Below the pieces are notes generated by a model, which was not told where the DNA came from, did not search any database, and saw nothing but the letters and a program-made list of their open reading frames with translations. 64,000 nucleotides of DNA from Alteromonas pelagimontana (GTDB lineage: Bacteria; Pseudomonadota; Gammaproteobacteria; Enterobacterales; Alteromonadaceae), in contig NZ_CP052766.1 of NCBI RefSeq assembly GCF_002499975.2, positions 1,302,001 to 1,366,000 on the forward strand, read 5' to 3'. The position numbers were made by a program, and so were the translations under genes. Positions 36,635 through 47,673 of this stretch are shown in pieces. The first letter of the stretch is position 1. Every line of letters starts with the position of its first letter.

Positions 36635-38122
36635 TTAACCAGAAAAAGCTTTAATATTCTTTAACAGCACCGCTCGAAGTTTTTTTACCAGCAGTTGATC
36701 TTCCACTGTCCATGGCCTCGATTCGTTTCCCCTGACTTGCGTCCATTTTTCAAAGGAAGAGCGAGGCGACAGGGCTCCTGTGTTAGATGCCTGCTGACTA
36801 GCCTTTTTAGGATTCCCCGCCCAATAAGTATGCTGTGCTTCTGGCGGCCGCAGAATATAACAACGTAGTGCCTGCTTTTCATAACTCAGACGGATAGCCA
36901 TAACACCTCGGGTAGAAGCTGTTGCCAATGCTTCGTCATCCTGCTCGCTGCTCATATTTTGGGTGTGAAATATATGATTGGAAACATCCCGCGACAGATA
37001 TCGATCAAGCTTGTTTAACGTACTCTCATCAATAAGCTCGCCATTCTGATACCACTGCCCATTGATGACAATGGCAACAGTAGTGCAGTAAAAGTTCTGC
37101 TTTAACCAAAATGCCAGATTAGCGCATGCGACACTGGAAGCCCGTTCTCCCAGGCAAAGTAACAGCATGTCGTGGACTTTATTGTCGGCCTCGCCTAATT
37201 GACGCACCCGCTGACGCGCTTTGTAAGTTTTATAAACAGAGCAAAATTGTTTTACTAACGCTTCAGCTTTCGAGCGCGTTTCAGCATCAAAATAAATAGG
37301 TTTTGGATGGTGACACGCCACGATGCCCCACAACTTGCCCGAAATAATAAGCCCAATGGAATAAGAAGACATGACTCCCATATTTTTTAAGTATTCCAGA
37401 TGAACGGGAGACGCGCTGCGCAAGTCAGACCAGGTAAGATCAGGAATGGCGTTTTCTCGGCTTATCACAGTGACAGGTTCGGCAGCAACGGCCGCTATCA
37501 GGCGAGATGGATTTTCAAAATACATTTTACGGGCGATTTCGGGAATATCGGAGGCAGGAAATTTCAAGTTTTTATATAGGATTTCAGCGTTGACAGTATG
37601 TTCTGCCACAACTTCCCCTACCCAATCCTCTTCAAACCGATAGAGCATCGCGCGCTCGTAGCTTATCAGGCTGCTCAAGGTATTTAACAGGCGGTCAAAG
37701 TAGTCGCTGTCGTTCCAGCTTGCTCCGCTGGAAGGATAAAGCATGGCTTCCAGCTCAGACAGCGAAGCCCGCGACTTTTCCTCAGGCATAGCTTCTACCT
37801 CTACAATGTAAAACCCTTTCCCCCGAATCAGACGAATATGTACAGGTATTCCATTGGCCTCACGGTACAACAGCAACGTTCGACTGCCCGCATTTTCCGG
37901 CAACGCCTGGAAATCATCGTCGTGTAGCCAGGATATTGCAGACACCGATTTACCCAAAAGGCTCTCTGGAGACTCACCACAAAACAACGCGCAGTTTTCG
38001 CTAACATGAGTGACGTTTAACGTCTTGTCGTCGATTCGCAAAAGCGCGCCGAAGTTTTGAATTTTTCCCGTAAGGTGAAGCTGTTCTTTCTCGCAGTTGG
38101 CGAGTAAATCTTCTATTCTCAA
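36635..38122 (-). CDS. Bacteriophytochrome photosensory core (PAS-GAF-PHY) without output domain
   Basis: A 495-residue protein with the whole chromophore module and nothing else. Cys10 in NCEKEQLHLTG is at the position where bacterial phytochromes attach biliverdin. The GAF domain has PASDIPEIARKMY (PxSDIP) and SPVHLEYLKNMG with the chromophore histidine. The PHY tongue has PRSSFEKW and the later SRPW. The usual histidine kinase is absent; the protein ends right after the PHY domain. It lies 27 bases downstream of the CheB-CheR-GGDEF-EAL gene, so the two are co-transcribed and probably act together. No biliverdin-making heme oxygenase gene is in the window. Confidence 0.93.
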   Translation of the reverse strand: MRIEDLLANCEKEQLHLTGKIQNFGALLRIDDKTLNVTHVSENCALFCGESPESLLGKSVSAISWLHDDDFQALPENAGSRTLLLYREANGIPVHIRLIRGKGFYIVEVEAMPEEKSRASLSELEAMLYPSSGASWNDSDYFDRLLNTLSSLISYERAMLYRFEEDWVGEVVAEHTVNAEILYKNLKFPASDIPEIARKMYFENPSRLIAAVAAEPVTVISRENAIPDLTWSDLRSASPVHLEYLKNMGVMSSYSIGLIISGKLWGIVACHHPKPIYFDAETRSKAEALVKQFCSVYKTYKARQRVRQLGEADNKVHDMLLLCLGERASSVACANLAFWLKQNFYCTTVAIVINGQWYQNGELIDESTLNKLDRYLSRDVSNHIFHTQNMSSEQDDEALATASTRGVMAIRLSYEKQALRCYILRPPEAQHTYWAGNPKKASQQASNTGALSPRSSFEKWTQVRGNESRPWTVEDQLLVKKLRAVLLKNIKAFSG

Positions 38123-38149
38123 AACTCCCGCTCCGTCATCCTAATCAGA

Positions 38150-41100
38150 TTAAGATCGATTGCTTTTACTATTGCTTTCTTTGATCAATGTATAAAAAGC
38201 TTCCTGATGCAGCGGCTTGTGAAAATAAAAACCCTGCACGATTTCGCATTCCACTTCTTTAAGAACGTTAAACTGTTCTTCGGTTTCAATACCTTCCGCT
38301 ACCACACGTAAACCCAGGGCCTGTCCCATTTTAATGATGGTACGGGCTATCGCGCGATCATCCGGCTCATCAACCACGCCGTCGATGAAGCTACGGTCGA
38401 TTTTGATTTCCTGAATCGGCAGTTTGCGCAGATAAGATAATGAAGATTGTCCTACACCGAAGTCGTCTACACTCAAACCTATCCCCAGCTCCACAAATTC
38501 GTCCAATAGTACTGCAATTTTGTCAATGCGTTCCATCAACGCACTTTCAGTAATTTCGAATTTGATTTGCGAAGGCGTAATCCGATACTGGCTTAAGAGG
38601 TCTTTTACTTCTGTTACAAACTTTTTGTTTCTCAGTTGCTTGGTGGACACATTGATAGAAATAGTGGGTAGAGCTAAGCCTTTATCTAACCATTCGCGCA
38701 GGTATTTAAAAACAAGCTCCATTGCATGTAACCCAACCTCGCCAATCAAACGTCCTTTTTCCGCAATATCAATGAAGGTGCCTGCGGGAATATCCTTCAG
38801 CCCTTTTTGATTACAACGCAATAATGCTTCGGCGCCGATAATTGTGCCGGTAACAGTTTCAATTTGAGGCTGAAATTCAATTTCGAAATGATTTTCATTA
38901 AGCGCTGTACGTAAACCTTTTTCAATATCCATTTTTGTGACAGCATCTTCTTTCATTTGCTGCGTAAAATATTGGTACTGATTTCTACCCAGTTCTTTGG
39001 CGCGGTACATAGCAGTATCTGCATTTTTCAACAGAACGAAATTATCTTCCCCATCCTCCGGAAAGATACTGATACCTACGCTGGCAGAAACAAATAACGT
39101 GTGTTCATTAATTTCAAAAGGCGCATTTATCATTTTGATAATCCGCTTTGCCACTTCATCAATTTCAACGACTTCGTTGGCACATAAGACGGCGACAAAT
39201 TCATCACCGCCCATCCTGGCCAACACGTCAGTGTCGCGAATACATTTTTGCAGCCGTTTTGTCACCTGCTTAAGCAGCAAGTCACCGATATTGTGTCCTA
39301 AAGTATCATTAATCGCCTTGAAGTCATCCAGGTCAAAAAACAGCACGCCACATAAGGTATCCTGCCGTTGGGCATTACCTATCATGATTTCCAAACGCTC
39401 TGTGAGCACGTTACGATTGGGCAGTTTAGTCAGTTCATCATGGGTCGCGAGGAATTCAATTTTACGTTGCACATTCTTGATTTCATTTACATCGCTGTAC
39501 GATGCGACATAATTTTTGTGCTTTCCATCGGCATCTTTGACCACATTGATGGTGAGCCACATAGGAATTTCATGACCGGACTTATGCCGATTAAGCACCT
39601 CACCCTGCCAATATCCTTGTTGCTCAAGAACAAGATACATATTTTCGTAAAAGCTTTCTGAATGCTTTCCAGACGACAAGATACGCGGAGTTTTACCAAT
39701 GATGTCGTTGATGGAGTAACCTGTAAATTCGCAAAACGCCTGATTTGAGGTGACAATTACGCCTTCTTCATCCGTGATCAGAATCGCCTCACCAGCGCGA
39801 TCGAACAGCTTACCCGCTAGTTTCAACTGTTCATTAGCATGACGGGCCCGGGTAATATCATTTGCCTGAGTACAAATTGACCGAATGTTACCTTCATCAT
39901 CAAAAATTGGAAATCTTACGCTTTCCAGTACCACCTTCCCTCGCGCTGTATCGAATTCGTCTATTGTCTGAATGGGCACGAGGGAGCGCATGGTATCAAT
40001 GTCTTTTTCTCGCAGTGACTTCGCCACTGACTCCTCGAAAAGATGGCGATCCGTTTTGCCCAGAATCGAATTGGCATCAACGTCAAAAAGCGCTTCAAAC
40101 CGGGCATTCACAAATTCATAGCGGCCAGCGTTATCTTTAAGCGCTACCACCGATAACGAGTTGTTCATTATTGCCAGCAACTGCTCCTGACTTTTTTCCA
40201 CCCGTTCATGCGCCGTTACCAGTTCGGAATTATCAATAATGACCAGAATGACCCCGGTAATATCGTCTTTCTGATTAAAAATCGGCGTAATAAAAATGTT
40301 ATAGGTTTCACGATTGGAAGGTTTGATAATGATATTGGTTTTGCCTCCACTGTTAAGCGTGGAGGTAAGTCGGTGTTCAATATCAACAAAATATTCCGGC
40401 AGATTTAATTCCTTCACTTCGCGTTTATAAGTGCCGGTATTGAGATGGTACTTGCGATTGGCCGCCTCATTGGTGCGTGTGAGTCTGAGTTTGATATCAA
40501 ACACGAAAATTGGAAAATCCATGGTGTTATACATGCTTTCCAGTTCGCTATTAATAGAAGATAACTCGGCGGACTTATTCGTGCTTTCTTCATTAACGCT
40601 AATAAGCTCTTCGTTGGTAGCCTGAAGCTCTTCGTTGGTCGCTTCCAACTCTTCATTGTTGGCCTGAAGTTCTTCATTGGCTGCCTGAATCTCTTCATTC
40701 AGCGCCTGCATTTCTTCTGCCGATGCCGCCATTTCTTCAGTAAGAGTTTGCAATTGTTCGCGGGCGGCTATCAGCTCTGCAACATCAGCGTTCTCAGTGT
40801 CGTATTCATTTTCGCGCACCGGAACAGGCTCGTCGCTGGCGGGCTGAAAGTTAACCAGAAAAAGATCAGATTCCTGCTCTTCCAGAGGAATTACCGCCAG
40901 CCGCCAGGAGTTATTGTTGTCCTTCTCAATTCTGCGACTGCGACTTAAGGTCTGGGTACCATTTCGGCGCGCTTTATTCATGGCGCTTACCAATTCAGCT
41001 GCAAATTCGGGGGTAATAAGCTTGGCAAGATTGAGATCCGGCACCCCTGAAGGAAAGCTGATGAAAGGATGTAAATTTCCTCTGGAATGCAACACGCTAA

Positions 41101-42679
41101 AGCGGGAGTTGATTAAAATACTGGGGCCAAAATGTTGTATTATTGCATCGCTAAACAAACGTTCATAGTTGCTTCCCGCTGAAGAACGCGCTCTCTCCGA
41201 GGTTAACGCACCTTTGAGCATTTTGGGAATTGTCGGACGTTTAGAGCTTTTATTAACTTTGAAAATTCGGCAGCGTCTATCTACCGCTGCAAAGAAATCA
41301 TCTTTTAGGCCGATAGATTCTGATTTGCCTAAAAATAATATGCCTGCATCTACCAAAGAGTAACGGAACAACGACATAACCCGCTGCTGCAATTCGTTAT
41401 TAAAGTAGATCAGCACATTGCGAAATGAAATCATATCCAGGTGTAAAAATGGGGGATCCCGGGTGATATCCTGCCGAGAAAAGGTGATCTTATCCCGTAA
41501 GCGCTTTTTGGGTTGATAGGCTTCGTCGCTATAATGGAAATACTTTTCCACTAGCTCCGCATCGACACTGTTGACCGAATGCGGGCTATAGCAGCCTTTG
41601 CGAGCAATGGTCAGCGCCCGTTCGTCAATATCGGTGCCGAATAACTGTAAGCTTACTTTTTTGCCTTGTTTGTCAATTTCTTCAAGAAAAAGAATGGCGA
41701 TTGAATATGCTTCTTCTCCAGTTGCACACCCCGCTACCCATACTCTTACTACTTCATCCTCCTTTTTACCTTCCACAATGTCGGACACAAAGGCGCGAAG
41801 GGCTTTAAAAGCTTCTTTGTCGCGAAAGAAATTGGTCACCGAAATCAGCAGTTCTTTGGACAAGGCAACAACTTCATCAGTATTGTTGTGAATGTACTCT
41901 ACATATTCCGCCAGGGTTTCTTTGTGCGTGGCGATAAGGCGTCGATTGACCCGTCGAAGCAGGGTGGATTGTTTATAAAAGCTAAAATCTATTTTTGTTT
42001 CTTCACGAATTTTGTCGTAAAGCACTTCCATTAACTGAATTTTTTCCTCCTCAGAAGAAGGAAAAAACGTATTCGACACCTTATAGGTGAGCGTGGCGAT
42101 TTCCCGCCCGATTTCCTGAGGCGCAAGCACCTTGTCTACATCGACAGTGTCTAGCGAAGACGTGGGCATGCCATCATATTTCGCTGTGGTAGGGTTTTGC
42201 ACAATGGCAAAGCCACCTACGCCTTTAATAGCTTTTAAGCCGCGGGAGCCATCACTTCCGGTGCCGGATAACACCACCCCGATAGCATGATCGCCTAACT
42301 CATCAGCTAATGACTCAAACAGTACATTGACAGAAGGTTTTGGCGACACTTCTTCTGGCGACTTTACCAGAAAGAGCCGTTTGTCACGGTAAACAATATG
42401 GAACCCGGGCGGACCGACATAGATGTGGTTATTCTTAACTTCGATGTTGTTTTTTATTTCACTGACATCATAAGTGGTTTCCCGCGCCAGGATTTCTGTC
42501 ATCTGACTTTTATGACTAGGCGATAGATGCTGTGCAATAACCAGGCTGGCGTTAATTTCTTTGGGAAGTTCCGAAACCAGATTGATAAGCGCCTCAATTC
42601 CGCCCGCTGATGAACCCACACCAACTACAAAAGGATTAGTATTCGGATTGTTGTTATTTTTAATGGAATCGTGATCCAT
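38150..42679 (-). CDS. CheB-CheR-PAS-GGDEF-EAL fusion signalling protein
   Basis: A 1509-residue soluble fusion. In order: a CheB methylesterase (~15-205) with the Ser24 motif GVGSSAGG, AQHLS and SGTGSDGSRG; a CheR methyltransferase (~215-480) with VWVAGCATGEEAYS and FRNVLIYF; a glutamate-rich coiled coil (~640-720) of the AANEELQANNEELEATNEEL type; about three PAS domains; a GGDEF domain with an intact MGGDEF; and an EAL domain with EALLR, DDFGVGQSS and AEGIE intact. It may thus combine receptor-type methylation chemistry with making or breaking c-di-GMP. It is followed by a phytochrome core gene, which suggests light as an input. Confidence 0.95.
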   Translation of the reverse strand: MDHDSIKNNNNPNTNPFVVGVGSSAGGIEALINLVSELPKEINASLVIAQHLSPSHKSQMTEILARETTYDVSEIKNNIEVKNNHIYVGPPGFHIVYRDKRLFLVKSPEEVSPKPSVNVLFESLADELGDHAIGVVLSGTGSDGSRGLKAIKGVGGFAIVQNPTTAKYDGMPTSSLDTVDVDKVLAPQEIGREIATLTYKVSNTFFPSSEEEKIQLMEVLYDKIREETKIDFSFYKQSTLLRRVNRRLIATHKETLAEYVEYIHNNTDEVVALSKELLISVTNFFRDKEAFKALRAFVSDIVEGKKEDEVVRVWVAGCATGEEAYSIAILFLEEIDKQGKKVSLQLFGTDIDERALTIARKGCYSPHSVNSVDAELVEKYFHYSDEAYQPKKRLRDKITFSRQDITRDPPFLHLDMISFRNVLIYFNNELQQRVMSLFRYSLVDAGILFLGKSESIGLKDDFFAAVDRRCRIFKVNKSSKRPTIPKMLKGALTSERARSSAGSNYERLFSDAIIQHFGPSILINSRFSVLHSRGNLHPFISFPSGVPDLNLAKLITPEFAAELVSAMNKARRNGTQTLSRSRRIEKDNNNSWRLAVIPLEEQESDLFLVNFQPASDEPVPVRENEYDTENADVAELIAAREQLQTLTEEMAASAEEMQALNEEIQAANEELQANNEELEATNEELQATNEELISVNEESTNKSAELSSINSELESMYNTMDFPIFVFDIKLRLTRTNEAANRKYHLNTGTYKREVKELNLPEYFVDIEHRLTSTLNSGGKTNIIIKPSNRETYNIFITPIFNQKDDITGVILVIIDNSELVTAHERVEKSQEQLLAIMNNSLSVVALKDNAGRYEFVNARFEALFDVDANSILGKTDRHLFEESVAKSLREKDIDTMRSLVPIQTIDEFDTARGKVVLESVRFPIFDDEGNIRSICTQANDITRARHANEQLKLAGKLFDRAGEAILITDEEGVIVTSNQAFCEFTGYSINDIIGKTPRILSSGKHSESFYENMYLVLEQQGYWQGEVLNRHKSGHEIPMWLTINVVKDADGKHKNYVASYSDVNEIKNVQRKIEFLATHDELTKLPNRNVLTERLEIMIGNAQRQDTLCGVLFFDLDDFKAINDTLGHNIGDLLLKQVTKRLQKCIRDTDVLARMGGDEFVAVLCANEVVEIDEVAKRIIKMINAPFEINEHTLFVSASVGISIFPEDGEDNFVLLKNADTAMYRAKELGRNQYQYFTQQMKEDAVTKMDIEKGLRTALNENHFEIEFQPQIETVTGTIIGAEALLRCNQKGLKDIPAGTFIDIAEKGRLIGEVGLHAMELVFKYLREWLDKGLALPTISINVSTKQLRNKKFVTEVKDLLSQYRITPSQIKFEITESALMERIDKIAVLLDEFVELGIGLSVDDFGVGQSSLSYLRKLPIQEIKIDRSFIDGVVDEPDDRAIARTIIKMGQALGLRVVAEGIETEEQFNVLKEVECEIVQGFYFHKPLHQEAFYTLIKESNSKSNRS

Positions 42680-42867
42680 GTGTCGCCTACTTCCTAATTC
42701 AGAGCGGCAAATTAATCGCCATAAAAAAGCGCTAAATAAGAGCGCTTGTTAGAAACCTAGTGCCGAACGAAATTTATGTGTAAAAGCATGACATGGAAAA
42801 TGACGTTACCATAGAATGATAGGAAGGCACCGCCATTCTATCCCACAATTTTGCAAGCTAGCTTGTT

Positions 42868-42925
42868 ATACTAATTCTCGTTAATATGTGATCAGCTCAA
42901 AGCACACATCATTGCGGATTAGTAT
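42868..42925. repeat. TACTAATCC-family repeat, full-length copy
   Basis: Starts ATACTAATTC (42868) and ends GGATTAGTAT (42925). The two arms are imperfectly complementary over about 23 bases each, around a loop containing ATCAGCTCAAAGC. The element lies directly downstream of parE. It is the only copy in the window with both ends plus the middle. Confidence 0.78.
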
Positions 42926-42955
42926 TATTTCCCGAAGTAAGTAAACCAATAAATT

Positions 42956-44869
<1,914 letters not shown>

Positions 44870-45013
44870 CTAAAAAGGAAACAAAGTATTCGCATTAAAA
44901 GCCGGTTACAGGCTAAGCGAATGCGCTTGGTGATGTTAGCAGGGGCGACACGTAGGGGCAATCCTGCTCTTTTGTTAAAAGACGGAGCCTGCCGCGAGTG
45001 CATCAATGCTTAA

Positions 45014-45616
45014 TTATGCCGGGCTGGAATCAGGTAAAACACCAAGAAACGCAGCGATATCAGGCAAGTGCTTAGCGTAATCTACAAAACTATGGTCGCC
45101 GCCTTCTTCCACCAACAAGGTACTGGAAGCATATTTCTGTTGCGCTTGTCGATAGTCCAGTGTGGTATCCCCCGTTTGCAGCATTACCCGGTACACGGTG
45201 GGATCAGCAAGCTGAGCAGAATCTAAGCTTTGCAACAACCCCATGTCGCTGTCTAAAAGCACAAATTTTTCGCCGTTGTAAGGGTTAACATGCTCTCCCA
45301 GGTAATCGATTAGCAGCTCATAAGGTTTAACTGCGGGATTAACCAGCACCGCTTTGCCACCATACTTTTCCACCAGCCAAGAGGCGAGAAACCCTCCCAT
45401 ACTGCTGCCGATGACTTTCAGCCCTTGAGCAGTGAGTGAGGGTGTTGTCTCAATGAGTGTTAGTAACTGATCTACCACCTTCGTTGGATAATTCGATAGC
45501 TGCGGTATGTGCAGCGTGCACGCAGGGCAATTTGCGGCAATGTAAGCTTTTGTTTGTTCCGCCTTTATCGAGCGGGGAGAGCTGAGAAATCCGTGTAAAT
45601 AGAGTACATCGCTCAT
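45014..45616 (-). CDS. yqiA: YqiA-family esterase
   Basis: A 200-residue alpha/beta hydrolase with the start VLYLHGFLSSPRSIKA, the nucleophile serine in GSSMGGF and the histidine in GGDHSF. Family members hydrolyse short-chain esters of unknown natural source. Its ATG overlaps the cpdA stop codon by four bases (ATGA), so translation is coupled. The gene precedes parE as in enterobacteria. Confidence 0.92.
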   Translation of the reverse strand: MSDVLYLHGFLSSPRSIKAEQTKAYIAANCPACTLHIPQLSNYPTKVVDQLLTLIETTPSLTAQGLKVIGSSMGGFLASWLVEKYGGKAVLVNPAVKPYELLIDYLGEHVNPYNGEKFVLLDSDMGLLQSLDSAQLADPTVYRVMLQTGDTTLDYRQAQQKYASSTLLVEEGGDHSFVDYAKHLPDIAAFLGVLPDSSPA

Positions 45617-46350
45617 GTCAATCTCCTGATGGTAGTCGACCAGTTTCCATCCTCAGCAAGGTCGATAGTTCGATAACCGGCGGGAACATTATCGGTGCCG
45701 AAGGTTTCCGTCATCTGCCACTGCCAGCAGGTCGACGGCGCGCCAAGAATAGAAAGCCCTTCGTGGGTTCTTTTAATATCAGCATGCACATGCCCATGAA
45801 TTACTATTTGTATATCTTTATGGGCACGTAACCAGCTTAAAACTCGCTCAGCGTTCGCTAAATAGTGCGTATCCATCCAGCTGTTCGATGGCAGAATATG
45901 ATGATGTAGCGCCAGCATATGATAAGCGCTTGACTCACGCGCCATGGCGTGGTGAATGGCCATCAGTGCTGCGGGCAGCACTCTCCCTTTCGTGCCTTGC
46001 CAGCGAGTGTCCAACCCATGAACTCTCCAGGCTCCCAGCTCCCACGGCTTTCCCGCCACCAGTAAATGCTTACCCAGATAGCGCGTAAAGTGTTCTGACT
46101 GATCATGGTTCCCCGCAATGACGTGCCACGGAATGTGGTGAAGACGAGAGGCTACTATCTCAACAAAATGCTGATAACTTTCCGCGCTTTCGTCACCGCT
46201 GATGTCTCCGGTAAACAGTATGGCGTCCGGGGTTTCAGCCAGCGCCATATCCATGCATTGCAAAAGGGTTTCATACGGATTTATACCGTTGAAAGGGCAT
46301 TGGGATTTGTCTGCCTGAAGATGACAATCTGTAAGTTGTATTAGCCGCAT
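45613..46350 (-). CDS. cpdA: 3',5'-cyclic AMP phosphodiesterase
   Basis: A 245-residue calcineurin-like metallophosphoesterase. It has the metal motifs TDCHL (D-x-H), FTGDISGD (GDxxxD), VIAGNHDQ (GNHD) and IVIHGHVHADI (GHxH). The start at 46350 overlaps the yqiB stop as TAATG; the frame runs further upstream, but that part is inside yqiB. CpdA lowers cyclic AMP and so affects catabolite control. Conserved operon context supports the name. Confidence 0.93.
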   Translation of the reverse strand: MRLIQLTDCHLQADKSQCPFNGINPYETLLQCMDMALAETPDAILFTGDISGDESAESYQHFVEIVASRLHHIPWHVIAGNHDQSEHFTRYLGKHLLVAGKPWELGAWRVHGLDTRWQGTKGRVLPAALMAIHHAMARESSAYHMLALHHHILPSNSWMDTHYLANAERVLSWLRAHKDIQIVIHGHVHADIKRTHEGLSILGAPSTCWQWQMTETFGTDNVPAGYRTIDLAEDGNWSTTIRRLT

Positions 46351-46778
46351 TACGCTTCTGTTGTCACCTGCGGGCGTTGCTTCAGACAAAACTGTAACCA
46401 CTCGCCTAAAAACACGTTCACCATTTGTTTTTCGTTGCGCTGACGCATTTTGTTATTCGGGTACTCGTAAGATGCCGCAAAGGCACCGGTATTCTGACTA
46501 CTGATCACTTCCGCCATTCTCGCATCGTGATACAACCGCACCCGCATTGAAGGTTTTAAATAAGGCGGCGTGTGCTTGTTAATCTGCTCAATGGATATAG
46601 TAGTGGTATATCGCGCAGTTTCTTCAATCGTCATGCGATAGCTAAGCCGGGGCCCCACCGAAAAATCATAACTCAGATCTTCAGTGTCGCAATCGGGAAG
46701 TATGCGTAAAAACCGGCTGTAATTTACTTCACACACCGCTTGCATACTTGGTAAATGGGGAACGTATTTTCGGGACAA
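46350..46778 (-). CDS. yqiB: DUF1249 (YqiB) family protein
   Basis: A 142-residue protein following the DUF1249 pattern: YVPHLPSMQAVCEVNYSRF at the start, then MRVRLYHDARMAEV and a C-terminal QMVNVFLGEWLQFCL. No function is known for the family. It lies between nudF and cpdA, with one base between it and nudF and a TAATG overlap with cpdA, matching the enterobacterial order. Confidence 0.9.
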   Translation of the reverse strand: MSRKYVPHLPSMQAVCEVNYSRFLRILPDCDTEDLSYDFSVGPRLSYRMTIEETARYTTTISIEQINKHTPPYLKPSMRVRLYHDARMAEVISSQNTGAFAASYEYPNNKMRQRNEKQMVNVFLGEWLQFCLKQRPQVTTEA

Positions 46779-46779
46779 C

Positions 46780-47409
46780 TTAATTTTTCACCTGCCAGTT
46801 TTCCAGTAAAGTTTGTTTATGCATAAAGAACCATTGTAGCGCAATTATGGTAGCAGCGTTGTCAATACCGCCATTTTCCAGCCATTCCCTCGCATCCTTT
46901 TCGGTAACCCGATGCACCCGAATATCTTCTGCTTCTTCATGCAGGCCATGGATTCCCGATGCTTTAGTGGCGTCGGTCGCCGCTACATAAATATGTATAC
47001 GTTCAGTGGTTCCGCCGGGACTTGCCAGGTAACTTAACGCTTTAGTTAAATGAGCCAGTTCAATGCCAGATTCTTCCTGCGCTTCCCTATGACAAACCGC
47101 TTCTTTGACTTCACCTTTTTCAATGATGCCAGCGATCACCTCGAAAAGCCATGGCGTGTCGCTTGTTGCTAAAGCACCGATACGAAATTGTTCAATAAGA
47201 ACAAACTCCCCGGTTATGGGATCATAGGGCAAAACCGCTACCGCGTGTCCGCGCTCAAAAACTTCGCGGCTTATTTTTTCACTCCATCCACCGCCAAACA
47301 ATTTATGCCGAAAATCGTATTTGACCATCTTAAAAAAACCATTATAAAGCGGTGTAGTGGACTCGATTTCGACATCGTTTGAGGTAAACATCTGGATTTT
47401 CTTGTTCAT
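46780..47409 (-). CDS. nudF: ADP-ribose pyrophosphatase
   Basis: A 209-residue Nudix hydrolase. The Nudix box is EKGEVKEAVCHREAQEESGI with the metal-binding REAQEE core. A ribose-side pocket lies before it (FVLIEQFRIGA). It hydrolyses ADP-ribose to AMP and ribose 5-phosphate. It is the first gene of the unit that ends in parE and is divergent from tolC, with 264 bases between the starts. Confidence 0.94.
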   Translation of the reverse strand: MNKKIQMFTSNDVEIESTTPLYNGFFKMVKYDFRHKLFGGGWSEKISREVFERGHAVAVLPYDPITGEFVLIEQFRIGALATSDTPWLFEVIAGIIEKGEVKEAVCHREAQEESGIELAHLTKALSYLASPGGTTERIHIYVAATDATKASGIHGLHEEAEDIRVHRVTEKDAREWLENGGIDNAATIIALQWFFMHKQTLLENWQVKN

Positions 47410-47673
47410 TTACATTCACTCGCGCATGTAAAGAGAGTATACTGGATATTACAGTCAGTCTCAAAGAATGTACACATGCTTACCTGCCATGTGGATCAGT
47501 CGTTGCCCGTCAGCGTTAATGAATATCCGGCGGTCTGATTACAGGTAACATATTCTGTTACAGTTAAACACGCTATGTTACGACAATAGACTACCGGTTT
47601 GCGATTGATTTTCATACACTTCACAACTATATGCAGTCCGAGGGACTAAATTTTTAAACAGGAAGGCGCTTTA

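Noticed and set aside
38997..39512. A 171-codon open frame on the plus strand
   Set aside because: It is the antisense shadow of the GGDEF region of the large fusion protein and has serine/threonine-rich composition typical of such shadows.
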